This document shows, one piece after another, positions 33,851 through 41,858 of a stretch of DNA of 64,000 nt. Source of the stretch: Lentibacillus saliphilus (GTDB taxonomy: Bacteria; Bacillota; Bacilli; Bacillales; Amphibacillaceae); the NCBI RefSeq assembly GCF_019093865.1, contig NZ_JABJXD010000005.1:62001-126000 (forward strand), in the 5' to 3' direction. The translations under genes and the position numbers were made by a program. Each line of letters starts with the position of its first letter. The stretch's first letter is position 1. The notes below the pieces were generated by a model that saw only the letters and a list, made by a program, of their open reading frames with translations, did not search any database and had not been told where the DNA came from.

Positions 33851-33887
33851 AAAGGGGCGTATCTCATCGAGGTACGTCCCTTTTTAT
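33851..33887 (+). terminator. intrinsic terminator of the aminosugar locus
   Basis: AAAGGGGCGTA (33851-33861) pairs with TACGTCCCTTT (33873-33883) with one G:T pair, followed by TT and an A. A good terminator. Confidence 0.8.
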
Positions 33888-34055
33888 GTACATATAGGTA
33901 AGGTGATTCACGTCTTGATCAATTGGTTAAAGGTGGTAATATATATATAAGATTCGCCACGCGGTTAATGTGACTATGTTTTTCACATGAGAAAAACGAT
34001 TTCTCAAAGAAAAAAAGCTACATACGGGCTATCTTATTGATATAGGGGGCGTAAA

Positions 34056-34556
34056 ATGATCGAGCTTCGAGAATTAACGACACATGATGGTACGGATGTA
34101 TTTGAAATGGTTCAAGAGATCGGAACAGGGGAAAATGGCTTTGATAATAGCTTGTATTCCGATAGTTTTCTCTTATTCCAAGAAAAGTTGCTTAGTAACT
34201 ATGAAATGTCGGAAGGAATAAATTTAGAGCCACAATATGTCCCGCAAACGATTTACTGGTTGTATGTAGATGGGAAGCCAGTAGGGTATGGAAAACTGAG
34301 ACACTATTTAAATCAGAATTTGTTACAACACGGCGGGCATATTGGATATGTCATCAGCCCTACTAATAGGGGAAAAGGATATGCAAAAATTTTATTAAAA
34401 GAACTCCTTCAAAAGTCTAAAGAGAAGGAGATTGATCGAGTATTAGTGACATGTGATGACAGTAATATGGCATCTAGAAGAGTTATAGAGTCTAACAATG
34501 GACAACTAGAAGATGTGAAAGACGGTAGTTGTTTTTATTGGATTCATATTAAGTGA
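34056..34556 (+). CDS. GNAT-family N-acetyltransferase
   Basis: 166 residues, AGGGGG before ATG. The acetyl-CoA loop is in IGYVISPTNRGKGYAKILLKELL (RGKGYA), followed by VLVTCDDSNMASRRVIESNNGQLE, the usual C-terminal half. The N-terminal FDNSLYSDSFLLFQEKLLSNYEMSEG segment is typical of small Bacillus acetyltransferases with unknown acceptors. It is monocistronic by appearance. Confidence 0.85.
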   Translation: MIELRELTTHDGTDVFEMVQEIGTGENGFDNSLYSDSFLLFQEKLLSNYEMSEGINLEPQYVPQTIYWLYVDGKPVGYGKLRHYLNQNLLQHGGHIGYVISPTNRGKGYAKILLKELLQKSKEKEIDRVLVTCDDSNMASRRVIESNNGQLEDVKDGSCFYWIHIK

Positions 34557-34601
34557 ACTGCTCACCATTAGCTTTGTTTTATATGGTATATTAGACATAG
34601 A

Positions 34602-34749
34602 AGCATAAAAAGTGCATAGCATAATAAAGACCGTCCATGCATGTAACATGGAACGGTCATAATAGACCGAGCCCCACCAAGAGGGGCAGGCACGTTCAAG
34701 GAAAATAATCCCTCAAAGGGCCTTCAAACCACATGAGGGATTATTTTTT
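34602..34749 (+). ncRNA. type I antitoxin RNA
   Basis: Extended -10 TGGTATATT (34584-34592) without a clear -35. The RNA has a 5' hairpin (arms 34629-34639 and 34647-34658, one bulge), a GCCCC-ACCAAGA-GGGGC hairpin and a terminator AATAATCCCTCA/TGAGGGATTATT (34704-34715/34734-34745) followed by T4. The terminator overlaps the stop codon of the toxin gene on the other strand, so the two RNAs share complementary 3' ends as in TxpA/RatA and BsrG/SR4. Confidence 0.75.
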
Positions 34750-34824
34750 GTGTTTTTCGGACATGATAAACGCAATTAACATGCCAAATGAAACCATCAG
34801 CATTAGAACGCTTATTATATCCAT
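34741..34824 (-). CDS. holin-like type I toxin, 27 residues
   Basis: ATG (complement 34822-34824) with GGGGGGTG 6 nt upstream. The 27-residue product MDIISVLMLMVSFGMLIAFI... is one hydrophobic helix with a short charged tail (MSEKHKK). LMLMVSFGMLI matches the LMxMxxFGxLI core of the putative holin-like toxin family. An upstream in-frame extension lies before the ribosome binding site and is not used. Its 3' end is antisense to the RNA on the plus strand, which should repress it. Confidence 0.8.
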   Translation of the reverse strand: MDIISVLMLMVSFGMLIAFIMSEKHKK

Positions 34825-35131
34825 AGGCGCCACCCCCCTTTTTGGAAAATCCAACTGCTCTTCCTTCACCAACGCTCCTACATAATCCTTCATGACGAAA
34901 CATGGAAATGTTTCTGGCACCAACGTTTTACACCACCGAACAGTCTTCAGTCGTATTAAATCCAAATTTTATCCACTCTCCTAATGAATTCATTTTGTTG
35001 ATTTAACGTTGATTTAACCTTCACTCGTTATAATGTTGTTTGGGTCAAAAAGGGTTAGACAATCGTTATTTGGCGGCGAAAAAAGGCGGAATATTCTATC
35101 TGAAGAATAAACAACTGAGGAGAGATGTGAA

Positions 35132-35443
35132 ATGGGTAAGTTTTTAAAGTTTGAAAAAATGATCACCCCGATCTTCATCCAAATCGTTTTCTGGGTCGGC
35201 TTTCTTGGATCGATCGTTGGAGGGCTTTTCATGATTGGGTATGGGATCATATCGGATTCAGCCGGTTTTATAGAAATTATTTCTGGGTTTTTAGGTATGA
35301 TTATCGGACCAATCATCATACGAATCTATTGTGAGATGCTCATTGTCATTTTCAAGATGCAGGGGGCATTAATTGATATCCGGGATTTACTGTCTGATCA
35401 AGCTGAAGAAAAGGGTGGTGAACAAAAAAGAGAAGCGATTTAG
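35132..35443 (+). CDS. DUF4282-family membrane protein
   Basis: 103 residues with two membrane segments (IFIQIVFWVGFLGSIVGGLFMIGYGI and ISGFLGMIIGPIIIRIYCEMLIVIF) and a charged C-terminus (IRDLLSDQAEEKGGEQKREA). The pattern matches DUF4282 proteins. Function is unknown. GGAGAG precedes ATG. The gene downstream at 35538 encodes a larger membrane protein and may be related functionally, but a 95-nt gap separates them. Confidence 0.75.
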   Translation: MGKFLKFEKMITPIFIQIVFWVGFLGSIVGGLFMIGYGIISDSAGFIEIISGFLGMIIGPIIIRIYCEMLIVIFKMQGALIDIRDLLSDQAEEKGGEQKREAI

Positions 35444-35537
35444 TACCCGCGGATCAATAACATGCTTGTCTCGCCTATGATCGAGCTTGTTTATTGAGGC
35501 ATTACAATACTGTAATCATTAAGGAGGAGGCATTTAA

Positions 35538-36530
35538 TTGGATCTATCAATTATGAAATTAATTCAAAAGACGTTTCCATTTATCTTGGCCCGAATTGTC
35601 ATCTATGGATTATTCGGTCTCATTGCGCTCATATTCATCGGTATTATGACCGGAATCGGCTTTTTAATTTTAAAGTTGTTTGGTGAAAGTGGTGGGGCAT
35701 TTGTGTTTGTCATCATTATTTCATTTGGGGTTATTTATGGGGGATTAAGGTTTTTAGAACGATATGTCTTATATATGGTAAAGATAGGGCATGTGTCGGT
35801 TATCGTTGAATTGTTACGAAATGGCAGCATACCAGAAGGAAAAGGTATGGTGGCCTATGGAAAAGAGCAGGTTACAGCGAATTTTGGTACGTCAAATATT
35901 GCCTTTGTATTAGATAAAATGGTGCACGGTGCCGTCAGACAGATTCAAAGATGGACCATACGTATCGGCAATATGTTTGATTTTATCCCTGGATCAAAAA
36001 ATATTATTGGCATTATCAATGCCGTTATGTCAATCAGCTTGAGATATGTTGATGAGGCCATTATGAGCTATGTGTTCTTAAGGAAGAGTGAAAAACGAGA
36101 AGAGACCGTCTGGAAATCGGCATCTGATGGGGTTGTGCTTTATGCCCAAAGCTGGAAGGGGATTTTGAAGGCAGCTGCAGGCTCAGTTGTATTCATCTTT
36201 CTATTAAATATTATTCTTTTCTTAGTTTTTGTCTTTCCGCTAATGTTTATTTCAAAGCTCATTTCGGCAGATACGCCAGAATTAGGGTTCTTCCTTGGAG
36301 TCTTAGCTGTGATTGGTGCGCTGATCTTAACAACGCTATGCAAACGCGCGTTGGTCGATCCGATCGTCACAATCATTATGATTCGGTCTTACCAAATGGG
36401 TATTCGTAACCTCGAGCCGGCAATGGACTTACAACAGAAATTGCTAGGCGTATCATCTAAATTCAAGCAGTTATTTAATAAAGCAAAAGAGGAGGAAGCG
36501 TCCAATCCACCTCCTGCCGCCCAAAGCTAA
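35538..36530 (+). CDS. multi-pass membrane protein, hypothetical
   Basis: 330 residues from TTG 35538, with AAGGAGGAGG 7 nt upstream. Two hydrophobic blocks (residues about 14-75 with IFIGIMTGIGFLI and 205-275 with VVFIFLLNIILFLVFVFPLMFI) flank a long amphipathic part (residues 80-200) rich in basic residues. The C-terminal tail (FNKAKEEEASNPPPAAQS) is polar. I do not recognise the family with certainty. It is followed by a terminator at 36598. Confidence 0.7.
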   Translation: MDLSIMKLIQKTFPFILARIVIYGLFGLIALIFIGIMTGIGFLILKLFGESGGAFVFVIIISFGVIYGGLRFLERYVLYMVKIGHVSVIVELLRNGSIPEGKGMVAYGKEQVTANFGTSNIAFVLDKMVHGAVRQIQRWTIRIGNMFDFIPGSKNIIGIINAVMSISLRYVDEAIMSYVFLRKSEKREETVWKSASDGVVLYAQSWKGILKAAAGSVVFIFLLNIILFLVFVFPLMFISKLISADTPELGFFLGVLAVIGALILTTLCKRALVDPIVTIIMIRSYQMGIRNLEPAMDLQQKLLGVSSKFKQLFNKAKEEEASNPPPAAQS

Positions 36531-36597
36531 GGGCGAGGTGTTTTGTTCCTTGTGGACTTAAGTGTGACGCGGTATTTAAAATCATACTATTCTATCC

Positions 36598-36640
36598 GAT
36601 CCTTAAAATGGCTGGAAGCTGTTTTAGGGATCGTTTTTTT
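36598..36640 (+). terminator. intrinsic terminator
   Basis: GATCCTTAAAA (36598-36608) pairs with TTTTAGGGATC (36622-36632), one T:G pair, then GTTTTTTT. Confidence 0.8.
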
Positions 36641-36684
36641 AGCGCCGCCATTTTCTGTATAGTGAAAAATGTGCGAAAAAAGAT

Positions 36685-36846
36685 ATGAGCTGTTGCCTTA
36701 TTTATGGCATGATAAAAAATAGTAAAGCGGAAGCCCGGCATACACTGAATATCATGTTTGGAAATTTATACACGGGCTACGTGAGTAATCTAACGATGTT
36801 TGAAGTCTTCTATGAACGCTCACAGGGTGAAGCGTTAGCTGAATAA
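36685..36846 (+). CDS. 53-residue open frame, possibly a remnant
   Basis: ATG 36685 to TAA 36846. The product is mixed hydrophobic and polar (KNSKAEARHTLNIMFGNLYTGY, FEVFYERSQGEALAE) and looks protein-like, but there is only a weak purine stretch (GCGAAAAAAGAT) as ribosome binding site. Nothing else is seen in 36641-36863. I cannot name a family. Confidence 0.3.
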   Translation: MSCCLIYGMIKNSKAEARHTLNIMFGNLYTGYVSNLTMFEVFYERSQGEALAE

Positions 36847-36863
36847 GTGGCGTTAGAGCAGTA

Positions 36864-37103
36864 TTACGCATCGCAATCACATTCATACGTCTTGAATGTA
36901 TATTCTTTGTAGAGCTTTAGTGATTTAAAGTCACTTGTATTGGACTCGAAAACTTTCACTAAAGGAGCTACGTCTTTTCGCGCAAACTCTTCTACCTTTT
37001 TGCCTATGTCATGTGAGACATCTACAACATATTCATTCATATCTTCGTATAAGTTATTGTGCTCACAGATGTCATAAGTGACTGCGATATATTGTTTAGT
37101 CAT
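36864..37103 (-). CDS. small acidic hypothetical protein
   Basis: 79 residues with GAGGTGG upstream of ATG (complement 37101-37103). It is acidic and ends in the Cys-containing YECDCDA. Contains no membrane segment. The neighbours 37251 and 37942 on the same strand are also unknown. The ribosome binding site and the composition support a real gene; function is unknown. Confidence 0.6.
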   Translation of the reverse strand: MTKQYIAVTYDICEHNNLYEDMNEYVVDVSHDIGKKVEEFARKDVAPLVKVFESNTSDFKSLKLYKEYTFKTYECDCDA

Positions 37104-37250
37104 TGTAATCCACCTCGTATCGTATATTTAAGCATACAAACGGTTATAAAGCCGTTACTTTTCACTGCAGGCGAACATTTTCTACGTTCATGGTCTCAGC
37201 CTCGGAGGACTTTTTCAACAAACGCACTCATTAAGGAGATATGTACGATT

Positions 37251-37772
37251 TTAAACACCAATTTCAAATAAGTGATGCATACACAATGCCGATGTCTCTG
37301 GTAAACGACTTTCTTTAACAAAAGAGATGCCGTTTGTTCTTGGAGGGAACTTGCTGCTTTCTTCCATAATAGCAATCGGCTCAGCTTCCTCGTATAAAGT
37401 CGTTTGCTGAGTACCTGTTTGTTTAGAAATTACATAATGCCTACCATTAAAATGAAATTCTAACTTTCGCTCAGTCATTTTGAATTTAATCGTGTCTGTT
37501 AATGTTACGTTTTTGAGTCGAGATAAGCCATTTAGTAACCACTTTCGCTTTGCAACACCAATAACTTCAGCGTTTTCAAGTATCGTTTCCTCCATATCCT
37601 TTAATGACACATTTATAAACCAAGTTGTAAAATGAAAGGCTAAAAGCTTTTGCAAAACATTTTTATGGTATTTTTGGAGAGAGTAAACAACTTTTCCTTC
37701 ATTGTTGAACACATCAATTTCAATGTTCGACGTAAGTCTTGTTGGGACGTCGTAATAAAAATCATAATCCAA
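37251..37772 (-). CDS. hypothetical protein, tubby-C-terminal-like
   Basis: 173 residues from TTG (complement 37770-37772), with AAGGTGG 8 nt upstream. The sequence alternates beta strands (YDVPTRLTSNIEIDVFNNEGKVVYSLQKYHKN; RKLEFHFNGRHYVISKQ), with IDVFNNEGKVVYSLQ resembling the first strands of LURP-one/tubby-like phospholipid-scramblase-fold proteins in Bacillus. The call is from pattern memory. No signal peptide. Confidence 0.6.
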   Translation of the reverse strand: MDYDFYYDVPTRLTSNIEIDVFNNEGKVVYSLQKYHKNVLQKLLAFHFTTWFINVSLKDMEETILENAEVIGVAKRKWLLNGLSRLKNVTLTDTIKFKMTERKLEFHFNGRHYVISKQTGTQQTTLYEEAEPIAIMEESSKFPPRTNGISFVKESRLPETSALCMHHLFEIGV

Positions 37773-37941
37773 CTAAAATACCACCTTCCAAATAAATAAT
37801 CTCACAGTTGATATAAAGACCACATATAGTGTGTGTTTATTTCAAAAAATGGTATTCAAGCACCATTCATCTTACTTGCTGTACAGACATCTTGTATTAC
37901 AAAGAGTAGCAACGCCACTTTCAAAGATCTTGTTTCACATC

Positions 37942-38118
37942 TTACAACACACTGAATACAACTATAACCGCAACTTCAAAAACAAGTAAACAAATCATAT
38001 ATGTACCGTATTTAGAAGCATCAACAGTGCTTTCGTTTTCACCACTATGAAAAGTCCACAAATACAATCCGATAACTGTGATAACGAGAATTACTTTTAA
38101 AGCAGTTAAAAATGACAT
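37942..38118 (-). CDS. small two-helix membrane protein
   Basis: 58 residues from ATG (complement 38116-38118); a GTG four codons upstream is an alternative. Two hydrophobic helices (ALKVILVITVIGLYLWTF and YMICLLVFEVAVIVVFSVL) separated by a polar SGENESTVDASKYG loop. Function is unknown. The stretch 38119-38595 upstream contains no gene that I can support, only TTGACT at 38471 followed by an ACATAA-N6-TTATGT inverted repeat (38477-38494) that could belong to the sigma gene promoter. Confidence 0.5.
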   Translation of the reverse strand: MSFLTALKVILVITVIGLYLWTFHSGENESTVDASKYGTYMICLLVFEVAVIVVFSVL

Positions 38119-38595
38119 TTTATCACTCACTTCATACTTAAATTAAAATTACCAAACACCTCTGTATTGCATTGCTATCCATATAACAGCTACCACTCTC
38201 GAAAGGCCAACAGTAGTAAAGTATTAACCATGAAAATCACCGCTAAATCTTATTGCTTAGTTTTAATATAAGTATGTCTGGAGTCATCGGCTCTGTAACG
38301 GAATCTATATCTTGTGTAGTAGAATTATGTTGGTGTTGATCTATGATGTAAGAGGCGAAACAAATAACGTGACGGTTATAATCAATATAAGACCTTTTCT
38401 CAAGAAATGTTCTCTTCATTCGCAATTTTACCATAAAACACTAATAGACTTAAGCTAAATCTGACGTTTGTTGACTACATAACAATGTTTATGTTGTGAA
38501 TTGAAGTATTCTGACTGTATCATTGTTTTTTCTATAGCAAAGGAAAACTTATTGATCCCTCGCTTCGTCTATATCTTTAAAGGGAGGTGCAAGTT

Positions 38596-39150
38596 GTGGA
38601 AGATATAACAGCGCATGTTTTTGAAAATGAAGATCAGACAGCGGTTATGGATGACATCATGACACATTACGGACAGGATATTTTGCAGCTTGTATATTCT
38701 TATGTGAAAGATCAGGATGTTGCCGAGGACTTAACCCAAGAGATCTTTATAAAATGTTATAACGCATTACATACATTTAAAGGGACCTCGACAATTAGAA
38801 CGTGGCTGTGGCGCATTGCCATTAACCATTGTAAGGATTACTTAAAGAGCTGGTACAACAGAAATGTATTCACGTCAGAGCATGACGAGGTGTTCGATAC
38901 TGCAGACGCACATAATGAACGCGTTGAGGAGACCGTACTTCAAAAGGATGCTGATGAGCAATTAATTGCTTCAGTGCTGGATTTACCAATCAAGTATCGT
39001 GAAGTCATCTATCTCTTTTATTTTGAGGAGTTACCGATTAAGGAGATGGCACACGTCATTGGTGCTAAGGAGAATACGATAAAAACCCGGCTTAAAAGAG
39101 CAAAGGAACTTTTAAAAGACAGATTGGAGGATGCTTCGGATGGAGAATAG
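38596..39150 (+). CDS. ECF-type sigma-70 factor
   Basis: 184 residues from GTG 38596, 6 nt after GGGAGGTG; a GTG at 38587 is part of that site. Region 2 is QLVYSYVKDQDVAEDLTQEIFIKCYNALHTFKGTSTIRTWLWRIAINHCKDYLK and region 4 is VLDLPIKYREVIYLFYFEELPIKEMAHVIGAKENTIKTRLKRAKELL. Both DNA-binding regions are intact and there is no region 3, as in SigM/SigV/SigW-type factors. The following gene overlaps its end, a place usually held by an anti-sigma factor. Confidence 0.9.
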   Translation: MEDITAHVFENEDQTAVMDDIMTHYGQDILQLVYSYVKDQDVAEDLTQEIFIKCYNALHTFKGTSTIRTWLWRIAINHCKDYLKSWYNRNVFTSEHDEVFDTADAHNERVEETVLQKDADEQLIASVLDLPIKYREVIYLFYFEELPIKEMAHVIGAKENTIKTRLKRAKELLKDRLEDASDGE

Positions 39151-39547
39151 GTTACGGGAATTACGTCAATCAATGGAGAATTCGACGTTCAAGTCAATAA
39201 GCTTCTCGGAAGAACTGCGACAGCGCGTTCATGAAGGGATAAGAAAGCAGAAAGAAACGGATGAGAGCATTTCTTTAGCTGTATTACAAATTCTTATGAA
39301 TGCAACGACAGGATTTGATTTGACACAGCTTTTAACATCACGAGGCATTCAAGCTTTCCATCAAAACGAAGGGGCTCTATACACGCTGCTGCATCGTTTA
39401 GAACAAGATGGCTATCTAAATGCTTATTGGGATGATTCGGGTGTGAAGTTTTATCAAACGAGTGGAAAAGGAAAGGCATTATTGCTTAGAGCTGAGAAGA
39501 AAACTCAGCGTAAGGGATTTGTATTAAAGGAACGATTTGAGGGGTGA
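39140..39547 (+). CDS. PadR-like winged-helix protein coupled to the sigma factor
   Basis: 135 residues from ATG 39140 (GGAGG 9 nt upstream), overlapping the sigma gene by 11 nt. The N-terminal 45 residues (LRELRQSMENSTFKSISFSEELRQRVHEGIRK) look like the cytoplasmic start of anti-sigma proteins. The rest is a PadR-type winged helix: SLAVLQILMNATTGFDLTQLLTSRG, then EGALYTLLHRLEQDGYLNAYW. It has no membrane segment. It could control the sigma factor or the membrane gene behind it. Confidence 0.75.
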   Translation: MENRLRELRQSMENSTFKSISFSEELRQRVHEGIRKQKETDESISLAVLQILMNATTGFDLTQLLTSRGIQAFHQNEGALYTLLHRLEQDGYLNAYWDDSGVKFYQTSGKGKALLLRAEKKTQRKGFVLKERFEG

Positions 39548-39553
39548 TGATAT

Positions 39554-40249
39554 ATGAGGCGAACGATGACGTCATTTGTTAAAGAAGTGAGCAAGCACAT
39601 TCAGTCAAAAAAAGCGAAACGAAAGGTTGAAGCTGAGCTCCAATTTCATCTGCAGCAAACGACACAAAAATGGATGGAAACGGGCTTAGATGAGGAGGTC
39701 GCTGAACAAAAAGCAATTAAACAAATGGGCAATCCAGTCATCCTTGGTCGTGATTTGAATCAACTGCACAGCCCGGGCCTCCTCGTATATGGACGACCAT
39801 TGTTCATTCAGATCATGATGAGTCTCTGTGTCGTTATGGTTGTGAACATATTTAGTCTGTTTCCTGGGCTTATGATGAATGACGTCGCTCGGGATATGAT
39901 TTATGGTTTTATTGCAGTCCTTACACTGTTTTTATACGTTTTTTTAGGAAAGAGATTTCTCAATGCATTGACGCATCAGGTGCTTCTTAAATCACTTGCG
40001 CCTATTCTAATAATCAATATGAGTCTCGGCATAATTGGCTACGTTATGATGTATGCAGGATCGGGTGTTACAGCAGAAAATGGACAGCTGCCGCTAATGA
40101 TTCTCATGGCACTGAATTACGGTTTTTCTTCAATCATAGATTCGATTAGCTTTCTGCCGGAGATTTTGAAAATTGTATTACTAAGCTCAGTAGCGCCATT
40201 GCTTTTGTATGTTGGTAGTCGGAGCAGGCGGAAAACTGTTGAGTGGTGA
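39554..40249 (+). CDS. permease-prefix-domain membrane protein
   Basis: 231 residues, 6 nt after the PadR-like gene. The N-terminal cytoplasmic part (FVKEVSKHIQSKKAKRKVEAELQFHLQQTTQKWMETGLDEEVAEQKAIKQMGNPVILGRDLNQLH) is the permease prefix/DUF1700-like helical domain. Six membrane segments follow. Such proteins regularly sit with PadR regulators and are co-transcribed with them. With the sigma gene this makes a three-gene envelope regulatory set. Function of the membrane part is unknown. Confidence 0.78.
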   Translation: MRRTMTSFVKEVSKHIQSKKAKRKVEAELQFHLQQTTQKWMETGLDEEVAEQKAIKQMGNPVILGRDLNQLHSPGLLVYGRPLFIQIMMSLCVVMVVNIFSLFPGLMMNDVARDMIYGFIAVLTLFLYVFLGKRFLNALTHQVLLKSLAPILIINMSLGIIGYVMMYAGSGVTAENGQLPLMILMALNYGFSSIIDSISFLPEILKIVLLSSVAPLLLYVGSRSRRKTVEW

Positions 40250-40274
40250 TGGGCGATAAAAGGTCTTGCTTTCC

Positions 40275-40724
40275 TTATGCATAATCCATAAACGTTCCCC
40301 AGTTTTCAATCGTATTGAATTGGGGATAGGTAGATTGAAAGTGTACGACAATCGGGCAATGATCGAGGTTTGGGTGCGATGAAAAGAAAAGTCGATCGCC
40401 ATAGCGAATGGCTGTTAAGGCAAGCGGTAATTCTCGCCGGAATACCGTATTCCGAATGGCAATTGAAGCTTGGTCATTGGCTGGACCGTCTACGTTCAAA
40501 TAAACATGGTAGACACAGCGCCCATTCGTGAATCGCCATTCCCCTAGAACCTCATCACGCATCGGGTTAATTTTATCGCGGGCAAATCGGAAGCCAATGG
40601 TTAAAAAAAGATCGCCGGTTTCATCAGAATGGGTCAGTGTGTAGCGGCGGTGGATGATAGGCTCTGTCGCCGTAACGCCTTCTCTATATTCTACAAATAG
40701 CTTATTCGGGTCAAATCGTCTCAA
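40275..40724 (-). CDS. staygreen-family protein
   Basis: 149 residues from TTG (complement 40722-40724), with AAGGA 9 nt upstream; the frame is open further but has no better start. RRFDPNKLFVEYREGVTATEPIIHRRYTLTHSDETGDLFLTIG and NPMRDEVLGEW are the recognisable blocks of the staygreen (SGR) domain. Plant SGR is a magnesium dechelatase of chlorophyll a; homologues in Bacillales have no assigned physiological role. It lies alone, convergent with the permease-prefix gene. Confidence 0.8.
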   Translation of the reverse strand: MRRFDPNKLFVEYREGVTATEPIIHRRYTLTHSDETGDLFLTIGFRFARDKINPMRDEVLGEWRFTNGRCVYHVYLNVDGPANDQASIAIRNTVFRRELPLALTAIRYGDRLFFSSHPNLDHCPIVVHFQSTYPQFNTIENWGTFMDYA

Positions 40725-40943
40725 GTGATCACGTCCTTCAATTTTTCTACATACTATGCTGCTAAAAACATAGGTGTTCGGCGGGCGTTCTTGAGTCCAG
40801 CGACAAGAGCCGTCACTTGAAAAAAGATCGGCACATAATAGAAAAAACAAATCCCCCCGTTACAACGCCCCCAACTTTTGGTAGTATATTCATATATTTT
40901 AATTTCGGACATGAAGCTCTTAGTTCTACAAGGTAGGGGTTTG

Positions 40944-41693
40944 ATGAAAAAAATATCATTTGGATTGATATATGAGTTGTGCTTAGCCACATTAGTCATT
41001 TTATCACTTGTTCTTGATTTGCCCTCAACACAAGGCGTTGTTTTTGACTGGTTTATATGGGGCATATTTGTGTTGGACTACTCATATCGATTTTTTAACA
41101 GTGAAAATAAATGGGCGTATTTTAAAAGTCGGCCGTTAGAATTTATTGCGATTCTGCCGCTGGACCAAATTCTCCGGACAGCGCGATTCGTGAGGATCAT
41201 TAGGGTGTTACGTTTATTAATGATTGTTAATAGACGTACCTTCTTCTTTGACGAATTCTTGAAAAAGTACAAGGTTGATAAATTGATCGTCATCGTTATG
41301 GTTTTGCTTTTCTTAAGTGCTTTGCCGATGAAAATGATCGAACCGAGCTTTGAATCGTATAGCGATGCGCTATGGTGGGCGATTGTAACGATGACGACGG
41401 TCGGGTATGGTGATTTGTCTCCAGAAACACCGGTAGGGAGAATCATTGCGAGCGTGCTCATGTTAACGGGGATCGGTGTGATCGGTTTAGTGACTGGTAC
41501 GATTGCGTCTGTTTTTACGAGTAACAAAGAGGAACAATTGCCTCAACCGCTCATCGATGTGAAGCAAAAAATAGATGCGTATCCGAAGCTTGATGACGTT
41601 GACTATGATTATATGATCAATAAGCTGGAACAAGCGAAACACGACCATAATAATGATCAAGAACCTGTCGTCACGACGCATCAGAAAGAGTGA
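40944..41693 (+). CDS. voltage-gated-type potassium channel
   Basis: 249 residues from ATG 40944 (GGTAGGGG upstream). Six-helix channel: S4 is RTARFVRIIRVLRLL with regularly spaced Arg, the pore helix is ALWWAIVTM and the selectivity filter is TTVGYGD (151-157). A short cytoplasmic C-terminus (VKQKIDAYPKLDDVDYDYMINKLEQAK) lacks an RCK domain. It conducts K+ across the cytoplasmic membrane. A terminator follows at 41753. Confidence 0.9.
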   Translation: MKKISFGLIYELCLATLVILSLVLDLPSTQGVVFDWFIWGIFVLDYSYRFFNSENKWAYFKSRPLEFIAILPLDQILRTARFVRIIRVLRLLMIVNRRTFFFDEFLKKYKVDKLIVIVMVLLFLSALPMKMIEPSFESYSDALWWAIVTMTTVGYGDLSPETPVGRIIASVLMLTGIGVIGLVTGTIASVFTSNKEEQLPQPLIDVKQKIDAYPKLDDVDYDYMINKLEQAKHDHNNDQEPVVTTHQKE

Positions 41694-41752
41694 GCGAAGG
41701 GCGGCGGTGTGATTGTGTTAGAAGCCAATAGATGGCGATACGAATAACGTTG

Positions 41753-41790
41753 AAGCATGCCTCATGAATTGTTGTGGGCATGCTTTTTAA
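41753..41790 (+). terminator. intrinsic terminator after the channel gene
   Basis: AAGCATGCC (41753-41761) pairs with GGCATGCTT (41777-41785), followed by TTT and AA. Confidence 0.8.
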
Positions 41791-41816
41791 TTTACAAAGT
41801 GGGCTGCGAATGATAT

Positions 41817-41838
41817 TATTCAACCGATTAGTTGAATA
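41817..41838 (+). promoter_or_regulatory. ArsR-type operator
   Basis: TATTCAAC-N6-GTTGAATA is a perfect 8-bp inverted repeat just before the ArsR-rhodanese start. ArsR-family repressors bind sites of this size at their own promoters. Its gene is the next one. Confidence 0.65.
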
Positions 41839-41858
41839 TGTCGCGGGGGTGGTGCAGA

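Noticed and set aside
38243-38434. Minus-strand 63-codon open frame
   Set aside because: No ribosome binding site before either ATG and no recognisable fold. It lies in the upstream region of the sigma factor gene and may be chance.
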